From Nectonema munidae (taxonomy: Eukaryota > Nematomorpha > Nectonematoida > Nectonematidae): a DNA stretch of 64,000 bases. A model generated the notes under the pieces. It was not told where the DNA came from, made no database searches, and saw nothing but the letters and a program-made list of their open reading frames with translations. Made by a program: the position numbers and the translations under genes. This document shows positions 34,921-45,900 of this stretch, one piece after another (within the stretch, counting starts at the first letter, position 1; the number at the start of each line of letters is the position of its first letter). The stretch is from the NCBI GenBank assembly GCA_030549495.1, contig JAUIRK010000057.1, positions 124,001 to 188,000 on the forward strand, given 5' to 3'.

Positions 34921-36564
34921 ATGGATGAACTTGAAGAATCCTCCGAACTAATTGAAATTCTTCACACTTCAAAAAGTCCCAAGAATTCTGATGATATTGA
35001 AATTGTTAACGACATGAAAAGTGATGGAAATGAAAGTGACTGCCAATCTTTTAACAGTGAGGACAAAATATCGGCTCTGAGTTCTAAAAATGATGAAATT
35101 TTGGACTGTGATGATGATAATCATGATGATGAAGAAAATAATAATGATGAGATTGATTCTAACGAAAAATCTGTATGTGAACAATTATCAGCAGGTGGAG
35201 TGAGTGATAGGTATGATAAAGTAGTTTTAGATGGTTCCCCCGCATCATCTACTAGAGCAGTTTTAGGCATAGATATTAGTAGTGATTCTGAAGTTGAAAA
35301 CGAGAATGTTAATGTTACTCATGCAGGTGATGATGATGGGGATAAGACTGATGCGTCAACCAATGAGAAGAGTAATATGGCCCAAATATTTGGCTCTGAC
35401 TCTGAAGGCGAACAATTTGAAGGATTTCAAGAAGAAGAAGTTGAAGAGAGTATACTGCGTAGCAGTAGCAAGAAGAGAAAGCGAATCGTTGAAAACTTTT
35501 CTGAGAGTGAGGACAACGACGAATCATCACGGCGTAAACAAGCACACGTAGAAGGCATGGATAGCGATGATGCAAAGAATATATTGCCTGAGTTATCAGA
35601 TGAGGATGACGAAGATAATTCTCAAAAAGAAGAGCCTAATTTGCCTGACAGAAGGGAGGCAGAAAATGATTACGATGATGAAGAGAGATTGGAAAGAGTG
35701 TCTGAAGTAGTGAGTGACTTTGATATGATGTTGGAGCGCAAAAGAATTGAAAGAAAAAATAGTATAAAGAAAAGAAATAACGTAGATGTGATAAATGACG
35801 CAGACGAACAGATAAATGTCTTGATCAAAGAGATGCGAACTGCTTGTGAATTTGACCGTAGGATGAATGGGGAAAAGAAGCCTGCCTTCGCTAAATTGAA
35901 GCTACTTCCAATTGTCGTTACTCAACTGAATAAGATCGATATGCAGTCAGCCTTTTTGGATGCGGGCATTTTGCCTGTCCTTTCAGAATGGCTTCAGCCT
36001 CTACCGGATAAAAGTCTGCCGAACATTCGCATTCGTCAGGAAATTCTAAAGGTTCTGCAAGATCTGCCATCGATTGACGCATCAACCCTCAAGAGTAGTT
36101 ATATTGGCAAAGCTGTCATGTACCTCTTCAAGCATCCCAAAGAAATCAAGGCGAATAAGTTGAAGGCCAAGAATTTGATCAACGAATGGTCCAGAAACAT
36201 CTTTAATATTCCCACAGACTTCAAATCTCTTTCCAATGAAGAGCGCTCTCAGCGGACCAGCAACGCCAAGTCCAATTCTACAGAAGGCCGCCATTTAAAT
36301 GATATCAGCACTGGCAGCACTGACACTCAAACCCTGCGTCCTGGCCAACCAGGCTTTGTTATGAGAGCCAGAGTTCCTCAAATCTCAATGCAGAATTACA
36401 CGGTGCGACCCAAGCCTCGCGTTGTCATCAACCCAAGAAATAAAAAGACCGATTCAAATTCAGAACTGCGTTTAAAACGCGTCCAAAAAGCCGCTAAAGA
36501 ACAAAAGCAACAATTTTTCGCTTCTCGAAAAGTCAACATATCTGGTTCCAACTTATCCATTTGA
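34921..36564 (+). CDS. IWS1: IWS1 transcription elongation factor (Spt6 partner), single exon
   Basis: 547 codons, intact, ATG to TGA with no intron. IWS1 binds Spt6 on elongating RNA polymerase II and links elongation to mRNA processing and export (family knowledge). The N-terminal ~250 residues are acidic and serine-rich, with an IFGSDSEGEQFEGFQEEEV block at about residues 155-173. That block resembles the acidic FGF/TGF-type motifs by which IWS1 binds TFIIS N-terminal-domain partners such as LEDGF. The conserved C-terminal half starts near residue 255. The TFIIS N-terminal helical domain lies at roughly 320-420 (AKLKLLPIVVTQL, EWLQPLPDKSLPNIRIRQEI, AVMYLFKHPKEIKANK, INEWSRNIF). The tail has LRPGQPGFVMRARVP and a basic end matching human IWS1. 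An acceptor-like tttttttaag at about 34,880 could end a 5' UTR intron. A variant poly-A signal ATTAAA lies at 36,759. No poly-A tract or target duplication marks it as a retrocopy. Confidence 0.95.
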   Translation: MDELEESSELIEILHTSKSPKNSDDIEIVNDMKSDGNESDCQSFNSEDKISALSSKNDEILDCDDDNHDDEENNNDEIDSNEKSVCEQLSAGGVSDRYDKVVLDGSPASSTRAVLGIDISSDSEVENENVNVTHAGDDDGDKTDASTNEKSNMAQIFGSDSEGEQFEGFQEEEVEESILRSSSKKRKRIVENFSESEDNDESSRRKQAHVEGMDSDDAKNILPELSDEDDEDNSQKEEPNLPDRREAENDYDDEERLERVSEVVSDFDMMLERKRIERKNSIKKRNNVDVINDADEQINVLIKEMRTACEFDRRMNGEKKPAFAKLKLLPIVVTQLNKIDMQSAFLDAGILPVLSEWLQPLPDKSLPNIRIRQEILKVLQDLPSIDASTLKSSYIGKAVMYLFKHPKEIKANKLKAKNLINEWSRNIFNIPTDFKSLSNEERSQRTSNAKSNSTEGRHLNDISTGSTDTQTLRPGQPGFVMRARVPQISMQNYTVRPKPRVVINPRNKKTDSNSELRLKRVQKAAKEQKQQFFASRKVNISGSNLSI

Positions 36565-37480
36565 AAAAGTCAAGGTGCTCTCTATCTCTTCATTTCATCA
36601 TTCTTTTATCTGAAACTTTTTAAGGAATATCATCGCTGTACTTCTTCATTTATGTAAATGTTCGTTTTGTCGCATTTACTTTTAATTTAAATTGGGAAAG
36701 AATGGAATTTATTTGAATATTCTGACTTCATTCATGGAATGCTGTAAAAGATCATTTAATTAAAATTTGAATCGGAAAATTTTTCTAACATCAGTATGTG
36801 TATTCAAATCACGCAGTCTAAAGTAAATATTTTGTTCACTCCAAAAACGATGATAAGGTAAAGGTGCACTTCGTTCTTTCGCTCGAGAATGCGCAATTTT
36901 ATGTGTTTAATGCTAGATTCAACTCCAAGGTCATGCAATCCCAAAGCCAGGCATCTAGGTCAATCTTGCTGGCGACCCCTAAATTTTGTCCCCCATTTTT
37001 TAGACATAAAATGATTGAGAAAATGACATTAAATAAGACTTCTCTAATAGTATAACTTGAAAGAGGAACCCAAATTCCTATGAATGATTCATTGAAATTT
37101 ACCAATGAATTCATAACATTTCCTTAGCCTCTAGAATCTAGCTATAAATTAAGTTTTCAAATGTCTTTAGCATGTACAGTTAGAAAATTTCTCAAACCAG
37201 TATTTCTAGAATCATTTCTGTATTTTGAGATTTTTTGTTTCCATCAAACAACTCATAAGGAAGCTTTGCTTTTAGTTTTTATGTATAGTTAAAAGTTTAG
37301 AGAAGTAATGTTTTTTCGAGAAACATGTTAGATACACAACTGAATACAAAATCTGTACCAAGGGGATCTAGGCGAATTCACCGACAAAAATTTACGGACA
37401 TACACAATTGATCGAATACACATTTCACTGAAACCATATAGGGTAGGTAAGCAAAATTTAGAATTAAAAAGAATAATATA
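36565..37480. other. IWS1 3' region and intergenic DNA
   Basis: Contains the probable IWS1 3' UTR with ATTAAA at 36,759-36,764. The rest has no recognised gene or repeat. Confidence 0.5.
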
Positions 37481-37639
37481 TACAGTTGTGTCTAGTTAAT
37501 CCGGTCTTCAATAAAGCGCTTTTTCGTTAATCCATTCACACATGAAAGGGAACCAACTTTACAAGTGTTAAAATGCTTCTATAATCCCTTAATTCTGGGG
37601 TGGGGCGTAAAACGCCCCCCCCCTTCACTAAAAAATTAA

Positions 37640-38930
37640 TTGTAGAAAAATGGCTTAATCATATCTCTTCAAATTTTGTGACTTTTCCTAAAATCGCTAG
37701 CTGCATCTTTTGATACCATTTTCATGGTAGTTGAATGACCCCTTCATGTCCAAAACTGTCAATCAAAATAAAAAATTAAAATTTTTCAGCAAAATTTTGA
37801 CATTATCTGTACTTAACCTTATAACTTAGGATCTATATTATATAATACCCTGAAAATTTATAATTATATACAGTTTGGAACGCATAACACTTTATATATT
37901 TAATTTTTTCAATAATCATGGCTACTTTTTAGAAAATGTCAATCAAAATTCTGATTGATCAAAAATATACCTAATAAAATATAACTTCAAATTTTACATA
38001 AAATATATGTTTTTATACTAAATCGGTCATGCTGTTTTCATTTCTGAACTCATTTTTTACATTTAGGATTTGAAAATACCTATAAGTATTAATTAAATTT
38101 GCGGTTTACTTCTGAAAATTGTCTCCAAAAACATTCCTTCACATTTTACATAAAATATATGTGTTATACTAAATCGGCCATGCTGGTTTCATTTTTGGAC
38201 TAATTTTTTACGTTTAGGATCTGGAAATACCTATAAGTGTTAACCAAATTTGCGGTTTACTTCTAAAAATTATCTCCAAAAACATTCATTCAAATTTTAC
38301 AATGAAATATATGTGTTATACTAAATCGGCCATGCTAGTTTCATTTCTGGACTCATTTTTTACGTTTAGGATGTGAAAATACCTATAAGTGTTAATCAAT
38401 GTTTTATACCAAATCAACCATGCTGTTTCATTTCTGAATTCATTTTTCACATTTAGAGGTTTTAAAATATCAGTCAAAATTTGCGGTTTACTTCTAAAAG
38501 CTATTACAGTTTATCTCCAAAAATATTCTCTCAATTTTATATGAAATATATGTTTTTATACTAATTCGACCATGATAATTTTTATTTCTCAAATCATTTT
38601 TTTGCATTTAGAGGTTTTAAATGTCTGAAAGTGTCAATCAAATTTTTGATTTACGTCTAATGTCTACAGAAATATTTTTGAAATTTAAATAAAATATCTG
38701 TTTTTATACCAAATGGAAGATGCTGGTTTAATTTTTGGACTCAGGTTTTGCATTATTGGTTTTAAAATATCTGAAAGCTTGAATCAGATTTGCGGTTTAC
38801 TTTTAGATACTGTTTTCAAAAATATTTTCAAAAAAATAAAATATCTGTTTTATACCAAATCGACTATGCTTATTTTATTTCTCTACTGGATTTTGGATAA
38901 TACGGTTAAAAAATATCTCGAAGTGGCAAT
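37640..38930. repeat. Left-arm tandem array (copy B), ~150 bp units
   Basis: After a unique block (37,660-37,960), units are anchored by aaatcggccatgctggtttc and variants at about 38,022, 38,168, 38,323, 38,410, 38,560, 38,705 and 38,860, with tttgcggtttacttctaaaa in each. Later units are more diverged. Homologous to 21.7-22.3 kb and 19.5-19.7 kb. Confidence 0.8.
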
Positions 38931-39989
38931 TGAATTAGTAATGTATGCCTGAAAATCAGTTCTGTAAAAAAAATTTCAAAAAATGGCTGCATATTAGGTA
39001 TATAGTAAAAATATACTTTTTTTTTTATATTTTGGCTTATAATACTTTCTACAATCATCTTGTATGAAATATTTATTAAAAAAAATAAAACGTATTATAA
39101 AATCTTTTGAAAATTTGTATGAGAGAAGGAACCTAGTTGAAAACTAATTGAAAAGAGAACATGTGATCAAAACAAATAATTAAAAAAAATATGTATCTTT
39201 ACTAAATGGAAGATCTACCATGTTCTAATGAACTAGAAAGTGGTTTAATTATATACTTCAAAAAAGATTTTGACTGTGAAAAAGAAGTTCCTCTTTTACA
39301 AATGAAAAATATTTAAATCTATAGCTTCATCTAGGATTACAGTTAACATTTAGCTAATAGGTGTAGGAAATCTGAAAATTTAGAATAGGTCAGATTTATC
39401 AAAAATGGCACAGATGCCAATATGTGAGAATTTAGTCACTATCAAGATAGTTTTAATTTAAATTGAATTTGTCCATCTTTTTCCTTTTGTGTCAAAGAGA
39501 TAATTTTTTAGACGAAGAACGTGGACAACTTTTTGTAATTGAACAATGAACATCACGAATGATTCATCAGAAAAAAACCTTTGAAATGAGATTGGTTGAC
39601 AAATATTCAGGCCTGATAATAAAATACACGATACTGATAAAAAAGTCTATGATCATCAAGAAGATTCTTTAATCAGAATGCTTTGAGAGAGGAAAAAAGT
39701 CATTTTATCCATATAAAAAAATTTTCGAACACATTGAAAAATCTAAATTTCTAATGAAAAAAGAGCTACCAAGAAAGGATCATCATAGAATGAATACCAA
39801 AATTACATACTGTAAATTATAATATGACGTAGAGACTACGAGCCGATAACGAATTTGTAGCCAAAAAGATGGAGATCCTATCGAGTTACATAAGTTACTG
39901 TAGAATGAAATATTTTGAGTGAATTAAACACCTAAAGTTGGTTTATTAAATAAATTAAGAAAATAATTACCAGAGAAAACTGCAAGTAT

Positions 39990-42340
39990 AAGTTATTTTT
40001 ATGTTTATATATTTGACATTGATTTACAGTTTTAATCGATTTTTTGACAGGTTTTATTGATTTCATAAAAAATGAACATCATTAAATTCTACATACTTGA
40101 AATGTATAAAAAACTTTAAAAGAATTAAAATTTTAATTTTGACATGGGCTGTCATATTTAAATTATTTTGTTAGGTTTGACTAATATTTATAAAAAAAAA
40201 GGAATATAACCAGTAAACAGCCTACTTGAAAATGGGTATATGTGTGTAAAATGCCATACACGGTAAACTTCATAACCTCCCTATACTTTCTATTAAACGT
40301 AATTCTCTAATTCAAAAAACCGTGCCTGATCCTTTGTTTTTGGGATAAATTAATTTTTTGGATTTTTATAATAAAAAAATGAATATCACCACTGAATTAC
40401 GCATGTTTAAAAATGGGTATATATGTGTAAAAAACTTTATATTATTACTTAGATAAAAAGTTTCTTTTAAGATGAGCTGTCATATATAAATCAATGCTTT
40501 GATAACTTTAATTGATTTTTATAAAAAAAAATAAATATCATCGCTTGAAAATGGGTGTATATGTGTAAAAAACATTATATAATTATTTAGATAAAAAGTT
40601 TCTTTTTTGAGATGAGCTGTCATATGTAAATCACTTTTTTGACAGGTTTGAATGATTTTCATAAAAAATGAATATCACCACTGAATTCAGCATATTTGAA
40701 AATGGGTATATGTGTGTAAAAAACTTTATATACTTATCTAGATAAAAAGTTCCTTTTTGAGATGAGCTGTCATATTTAGATGAATTTTTTGACAGGTTTG
40801 ATTGATTTTCATAAAAAATGAATATCACCACTGAATTCAGCATATTTGAAAATGGGTATACATGTGCAAAAAACTTTATATACTTATTTAGATAAAAGGT
40901 TCCTTTTTGAGATGAGCTGTCACATTTAGAACAATTTTTTGACAGGTTTGATTGATTTTCATAAAAAATGAATATCACCACTGAATTCAGCATATTTGAA
41001 AATGGGTATACATGTGTAAAAAACTTTATATACTTATCTAGATAAAAAGTTCCTTTTTGAGATGAGCTGTCACATTTAGATCAATTTTTTGACAGGTTTG
41101 ATTGATTTTCATAAAAAATGAATATCACCACTGAATTCAGCATATTTGAAAATGGGTATACATGTGCAAAAAACTTTATATACTTATTTAGATAAAAAGT
41201 TCCTTTTTGAGATGAGCTGTCACATTTAGATCAATTTTTTGACAGGTTTGATTGATTTTCATAAAAAATGAATATCACCACTGAATTCAGCATATTTGAA
41301 AATGGGTATACATGTGTAAAAAACATTATAAACTTATTTAGATAAAAAGTTCGCTTTTGAGATGAGCTGTCATATTTAGATTAATTTTTTGACAGGTTTG
41401 ATTGATTTTCATAAAAAATGAATATCACCACTGAATTCAGCATATTTGAAAATGGGTATACATGTGTAAAAAACTATATACTTATTTGGATAAAAAGTTC
41501 CTTTTTGAGATGAGCTGTCACATTTAGATCAATTTTTTGACAGGTTTGATTGATTTTCATAAAAAAATGAATATCACCACTGAATTCAGCATATTTCAAA
41601 ATGGGTATACATGCGTAAAAAACTATAATTATTTAAACAAAAAGTTCCTTTTTGAGATGAGCTGTCAAATATAAATCAATTTTTTTACAGGTTTGATTGA
41701 TTTTGATAAAAAATGAATATCACCACTGAATTACGCATGTTTAAAAATGGGTATATATGTGTAAAAAACTTTATATTATTACTTAGATAAAAAGTTTCTT
41801 TTTAAGATGAGCTGTAATATATAAATCAATGCTTTAATAACTTTAATTGATTTTTATAAAAAAAAATGAATATCATCGCTTGAAAATGGGTGTATATGTG
41901 TAAAAAACATTATATAATTATTTAGATAAAAAATTTCTTTTTTGAGATGAGCTGTTATATGTAAATCACTTTTTTGACAGGTTTGAATGATTTTCATAAA
42001 AAATGAATATCACCACTGAATTCAGCATATTTGAAAATGGGTATATTTGTGTAAAAAACTTTATATACTTATCTAGATAAAAAGTTCCTTTTTGAGATGA
42101 GCTGTCACATTTAGATCAATTTTTTGACAGGTTTGATTGATTTTCATAAAAAATGAATATCACCACTGAATTCAGCATATTTGAAAATGGGTATACATGC
42201 GTAAAAAACTTTATATAATTATTTAAATAAAAAGTTCCTTTTTGAGATGAGCTGTCAAATATAAATCAATTTATTGACAGTTTTGATTGATTTTGATAAA
42301 AAGTGAACATCACCACTGAATTCAGCATAGTTGAAATATA
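39990..42340. repeat. Right-arm tandem array (copy B), ~14 units of 150 bp
   Basis: The phrase ctgaattcag recurs exactly 150 bp apart at 40,681, 40,831, 40,981, 41,131, 41,281 and 41,431, then with small shifts to about 42,310. Each unit has gagatgagctgtca, ttttttgacaggtttgattg, aatatcaccactgaattcag, and gaaaatgggtata. Central units are nearly identical; outer ones are diverged. Since 150 is divisible by 3, the array opens a repetitive false frame on the minus strand (40,631-40,993). Confidence 0.95.
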
Positions 42341-42391
42341 TATGTAACATCAAAAATATTTATAAAAACTTATTAATATCTGAGAAAAATA

Positions 42392-42440
42392 GGGGGGGGG
42401 GGGGGCACTTTACGCCCCCGCACCCCCGCCCCCCCCCCCA
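42392..42440. repeat. G and C homopolymer tracts inside piggyBac right end
   Basis: A G run at 42,392-42,405 and C-rich runs to 42,440 surround cactttacgcccccgcac. The left end has the inverted partner gtggggcgtaaaacgccccc at 37,600. Confidence 0.85.
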
Positions 42441-42523
42441 GCACTTGAGCGAACAAATTTTGCCCAGCACTAATAGGGTTAAAGCCATATCGATACCCAC
42501 CAAGCCAATATCGACGCTGCCTA

Positions 42524-43790
42524 CCAGTGATACTTAACCTGGAGTCCATGGATCACGAATGGGTCAATGACTGTGCCTCAGGGAAACTCTTTATTCTCTT
42601 CTCTTTGTTCAATTTTAAAGATTTTTTCATTATTGATAGCATATGTTTTTGCGAGTCTCTATTTATATGTATGTGGAAGCCTTGGCTTAAGAAAAATATA
42701 AAAACTATCGATTGGATTTCATTGTAATTGATAACTTTTATTGTCATGAAAAGTTTGTAGAATATGAAGTTCTTCTTTACCACACAGAAGTTTGTTGGCT
42801 TTCAAGAGCAGCAATTTATAATTTTAGGTTTATATCAGCTAAGATTGGAAGTTTACTTTTTTTAAAAGAGAAAGTAATCACTTTCAGAAAAATTTGAGAT
42901 TTTATATAATGAAGAGTTTATTTATAACTTAGGCAAATAAATGAGGTAAATTTGGCTATTCAAGGTCTTGGCGTTATGATTGTAGATGCTTCAGAAAGAC
43001 CATGCTTTTCTGACTAAACTGTCACTGTGGAAAAGAAAAGTGGAAGCAGGAAGTTTGGCTAACTTTCCAATGTTAGACGAAGTTTTGAGTAACAATGACT
43101 TGTTTAAATTATTGCAGACAGAATTTTGTGCACATCTGGTTACTCTGCAGAACTCTTTGATTGACTGTTTCTGTTTAGAAAACCTCATGGTAGAAAATTG
43201 GATTCAGGTTATATTTCTCACTGACCTAAGCACAGAAGAATGGCAAAAAAGAATTTTGGTGTGCATTATTACATAAGCAAAGAAAATTATTAATGTTCTG
43301 ATTTCCTTTGTCACAACTTGCTAACCTTTATGAATCAGCATTTGCGGCATTTATTGCTATCAAAACAAAATCCAATTATACTAAATGTGAAAGATGACGC
43401 GCGGATTGCCGTGTTCAGCACTATTCCACAATTTCAATGTTTTATTCAAGACAGAAAAGAAAAACCTTCGCATTAAAATAAAAAATTTTGAGTATAATAA
43501 TTATTTTTTATATATTTAACTTACATTAAAATTATTTTGAATTTCTAAACTGAATTAAGAACAGTTAAAAAGACATTCAAAGCTAAGAAGTGAAAAGAGA
43601 TTAAAATTTAGGTTTTTTATGGTTGGAATACTTGGTCAGACTTCAGCTTTGCAATCAACTGTAAAATTGATTGTTTAGGTGGATTAAAATTACACAATGT
43701 TTAAATTTCATGTGCTTTTAATAATAGGGTCTAAAAAATCGAATTTTTGGAGGGGTCCGTTATTGAAAAGGTTAAGACCCACTGCTCCAA
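42524..43790 (+). mobile_element. hAT element (ZBED5/SCAND3-like), internally deleted
   Basis: Ends are CAGTGATACTTAACCTGGAG at 42,524 and, reversed, CAGTGGGTCTTAACCTTTTC at 43,790: matching hAT termini. Inside, plus-strand fragments read EVLLYHTEVCWLSRA at about 42,770 (hAT catalytic-region motif, usually HTxVRWLSRG) and HAFLTKLSLWKRKVEAGSLA at about 43,000. Flanks ctgcctac and ctccaaac are weakly similar 8 bp sequences. Dead copy, with several stops and frame changes. Confidence 0.75.
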
Positions 43791-44528
43791 ACTATCTTGA
43801 GTGTGTTGAAAATAAAAATAGACAGTTATTAACATTCTTCAGTGCTCAAGCTCTACGAAACACTCTTGGAACAATTAACGCCTCTACTATTTCTATTTAT
43901 TTGGGCCGCGTTGGCACACTTCCAATCGCCCTAATATTTTTTATCCATCGGAAGACGAACCGGGTTATGTTCCTTTCTCTTAACTAGAAGTTTTCATTGA
44001 GCATCTAGCTCCAGAAAATGAAATTATCACTGAAAAATAGATCAACATTTAAGGTGAAATTGTTACTTCTGAGCTACTTGACGATGAGACTATCTTGAAC
44101 ATTGTGTCTACTAGAGATACAGTGTACTAATTTATCTGAGTTAGACTCCAATCTCACTTCAACAAGCAAAAATAGCTTTATCTACAATTATTCTATTTCT
44201 TGAAGAACACCACCGTGCTCAAAAACAAGTTCATCTAAAAGCTGCTTAGGAAATACAAAAATTCTTAAGAATGTATGTGCTATCTTATCTTACTGATTTT
44301 TTGTTATAAATAAATGATAACTTGCACTTAATTAAAAAATTTTAAACTAAAATAAAAACATATTTATATAAAACTTGAGGCTTTAAACTTATCAGGATCT
44401 TACAATAGCTTCACATTTATCGAATACTAAGATAAATGTCATAGGATGAATACTCATAACACACAGATAGGCAAGAAACACTTAAATAATGATTGCGCGA
44501 TAATGTGCGCGGATTAACGAGACGACTG

Positions 44529-45427
44529 TATATTATTTATTTATTCATTCAAAAAAGACTCTGACAATGTTCTTATTCAGGGTTCCCCAACGTGTTCGAT
44601 ATCGACCCCCTAGGGTCGTTTATGTAATAATTGATGGATGGTGGGGTTCGCTTTGTTAACAATTGGTTATAAGGGTGATGGTGGAGGTAATGAGTATATG
44701 TAAGTTGGATGTTTGCAGGTGTGTTTATTGGTCATTTCTCCTCAAAGTGGGTGCATTTTATGTGTATAATTTATAGTTATGTATATGTAGCAGTTATGAT
44801 TGTTTTGGCCATGTATATATAAGTATGCAAGAATCCCAAGACAACAATTTCACTTTTTTTTGCTGATTTTAGTTTCACACTTTTTTAGGGCATTCAAACG
44901 TGCTGAGTCTATAAATGACATTCGTTTTTTGTATGACGTCAGCTTTTTATTCTAGGAAGTATTTTCAATTTGATCAATTTAAATAGTATTTATATGTAAT
45001 AAGGAGATGGCACGAGACAATAATTCTGGACAATCTCAAAATAGAATTTGTCTAAATATTTTTTCAATTTAATTAAAAAATAAATCAAAATTTATTTGAT
45101 TTTTAATTTGATTTATTATTATTGCAAATATATAGTATATGTAGTAACCTAAGAGTAAATATACATGGTAAAAAACTTTTTGTATTATGAAAAAAATATA
45201 TTTATTCTCAGAATCATCAATATCAAAAAGAGTATAAAAAATTTAGTCATTAGAATGAGTGTTGAACGGTTAATTAAAGACATTAAGTTTAAGATAATGT
45301 TGATTGATGGCACTGGGTTCTAATAGGGGGTGCCAGGTAAATTTTCAGGGGAGGAGGTGCTCAAAATTTTGGCGTTGGTGAAATCAAAAGAATATGATCG
45401 ATTTGCAATTGTTCAATAATCATATTA
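44529..45427. other. Intergenic, isolated hAT-like terminus at 44,579
   Basis: The string cagggttccccaacgtgttc at about 44,579, followed by gaccccctagggtcg, resembles a hAT 5' end. No partner or coding part was found. The rest is AT-rich and featureless. Confidence 0.35.
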
Positions 45428-45900
45428 TTAACCTTTTCATGCCACTAATAATAATAATGAGATTTATTTTGAAAAACTATATTATTTTATTTTTTAGCTA
45501 TAAGAAAAAAATGCTTAACGTTTTTTTCCTAAAACTCCTGTCAGAATATGAAGACGTTCCCATATGGGAATATCTATTTAAAAAAAAATTTTTGTAATAA
45601 TTTTTGAAAATAAGTTTTATTTTTTTATATTTTAAACATTTCGTATGTTTATTTGTTTTTATTTTAATAAATACTTAATTTTTACATTTTTTAAAGAAAT
45701 TGAAATAATAAAATCACACAAAAAACGTAAAAAAAAAGAGCAAAAATCACCCTTCATTTATGAAAATTAAAAAAAGTTTTTTTAAGTATATACAATATGA
45801 ACTTTTATCTAAGTTTTTCAAATTATGAAAAACTACAATAAAAATGTCTCATGTCAATCAACTAAAATGTGTCCCACATGGGAACATTGGCATGATAAAG
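45428..45900. repeat. piggyBac-related MITE, diverged
   Basis: The left end TTAACCTTTTCATGCCACT and the reverse complement of the right end, CTTTATCATGCCAATGTTCC, match over CATGCCA. Near-palindromes gttcccatatgggaat (about 45,556) and tcccacatgggaaca (about 45,872) lie inside, as in the MITE at 12.5 kb. The right TTAA is lost. Confidence 0.5.

Larger units (their letters stand above)
37585..42478. mobile_element. piggyBac-like element, copy B, with ~150 bp arrays in both arms
   Basis: The right end reads inwards as TTAACCCTATTAGTGCTGGG, with TTAA at 42,479-42,482. The left end ATAATCCCTTAATTCTGGGG at 37,581 is its diverged partner. Both ends are followed by G/C homopolymers and a shared gggcgtaaa block. 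The left arm (37,640-38,930) has the unique block and about seven ~150 bp units. The right arm (about 39,990-42,340) has about 14 units of a different ~150 bp repeat. The centre (38,950-39,980) shows no clear transposase on either strand; one short plus frame begins MEDLPCSNELESGLIIYFKK, unassigned. Probably non-autonomous, mobilised by a relative of the enzyme at 23 kb. Confidence 0.8.
37483..44528. mobile_element. Tigger/pogo-like element carrying nested piggyBac and hAT insertions
   Basis: The left end TA|CAGTTGTGTCTAGTTAATC at 37,483 and the right end, read inwards from 44,528|TA as CAGTCGTCTCGTTAATCCG, are matching pogo/Tigger-type inverted termini with TA on both outer sides. Only about 100 bp of the host element precedes the piggyBac insertion and about 780 bp follows it. 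The right part (43,800-44,300) has short frames with acidic then helical composition reminiscent of a Tigger transposase C-terminus, heavily broken. Confidence 0.65.

Noticed and set aside
40631-40993. 120-codon frame with a repeated MLNSVVIFIFYENQSNLSK motif, looking like a repeat protein
   Set aside because: It is the 150 bp tandem array read on the minus strand. Because 150 is a multiple of three, a chance open frame repeats. No start context, and outer units break it.
40000-42340. Regularly spaced repeats resembling a CRISPR array
   Set aside because: Eukaryotic context, whole 150 bp units are repeated with no unique spacers, and the array sits inside a piggyBac element.
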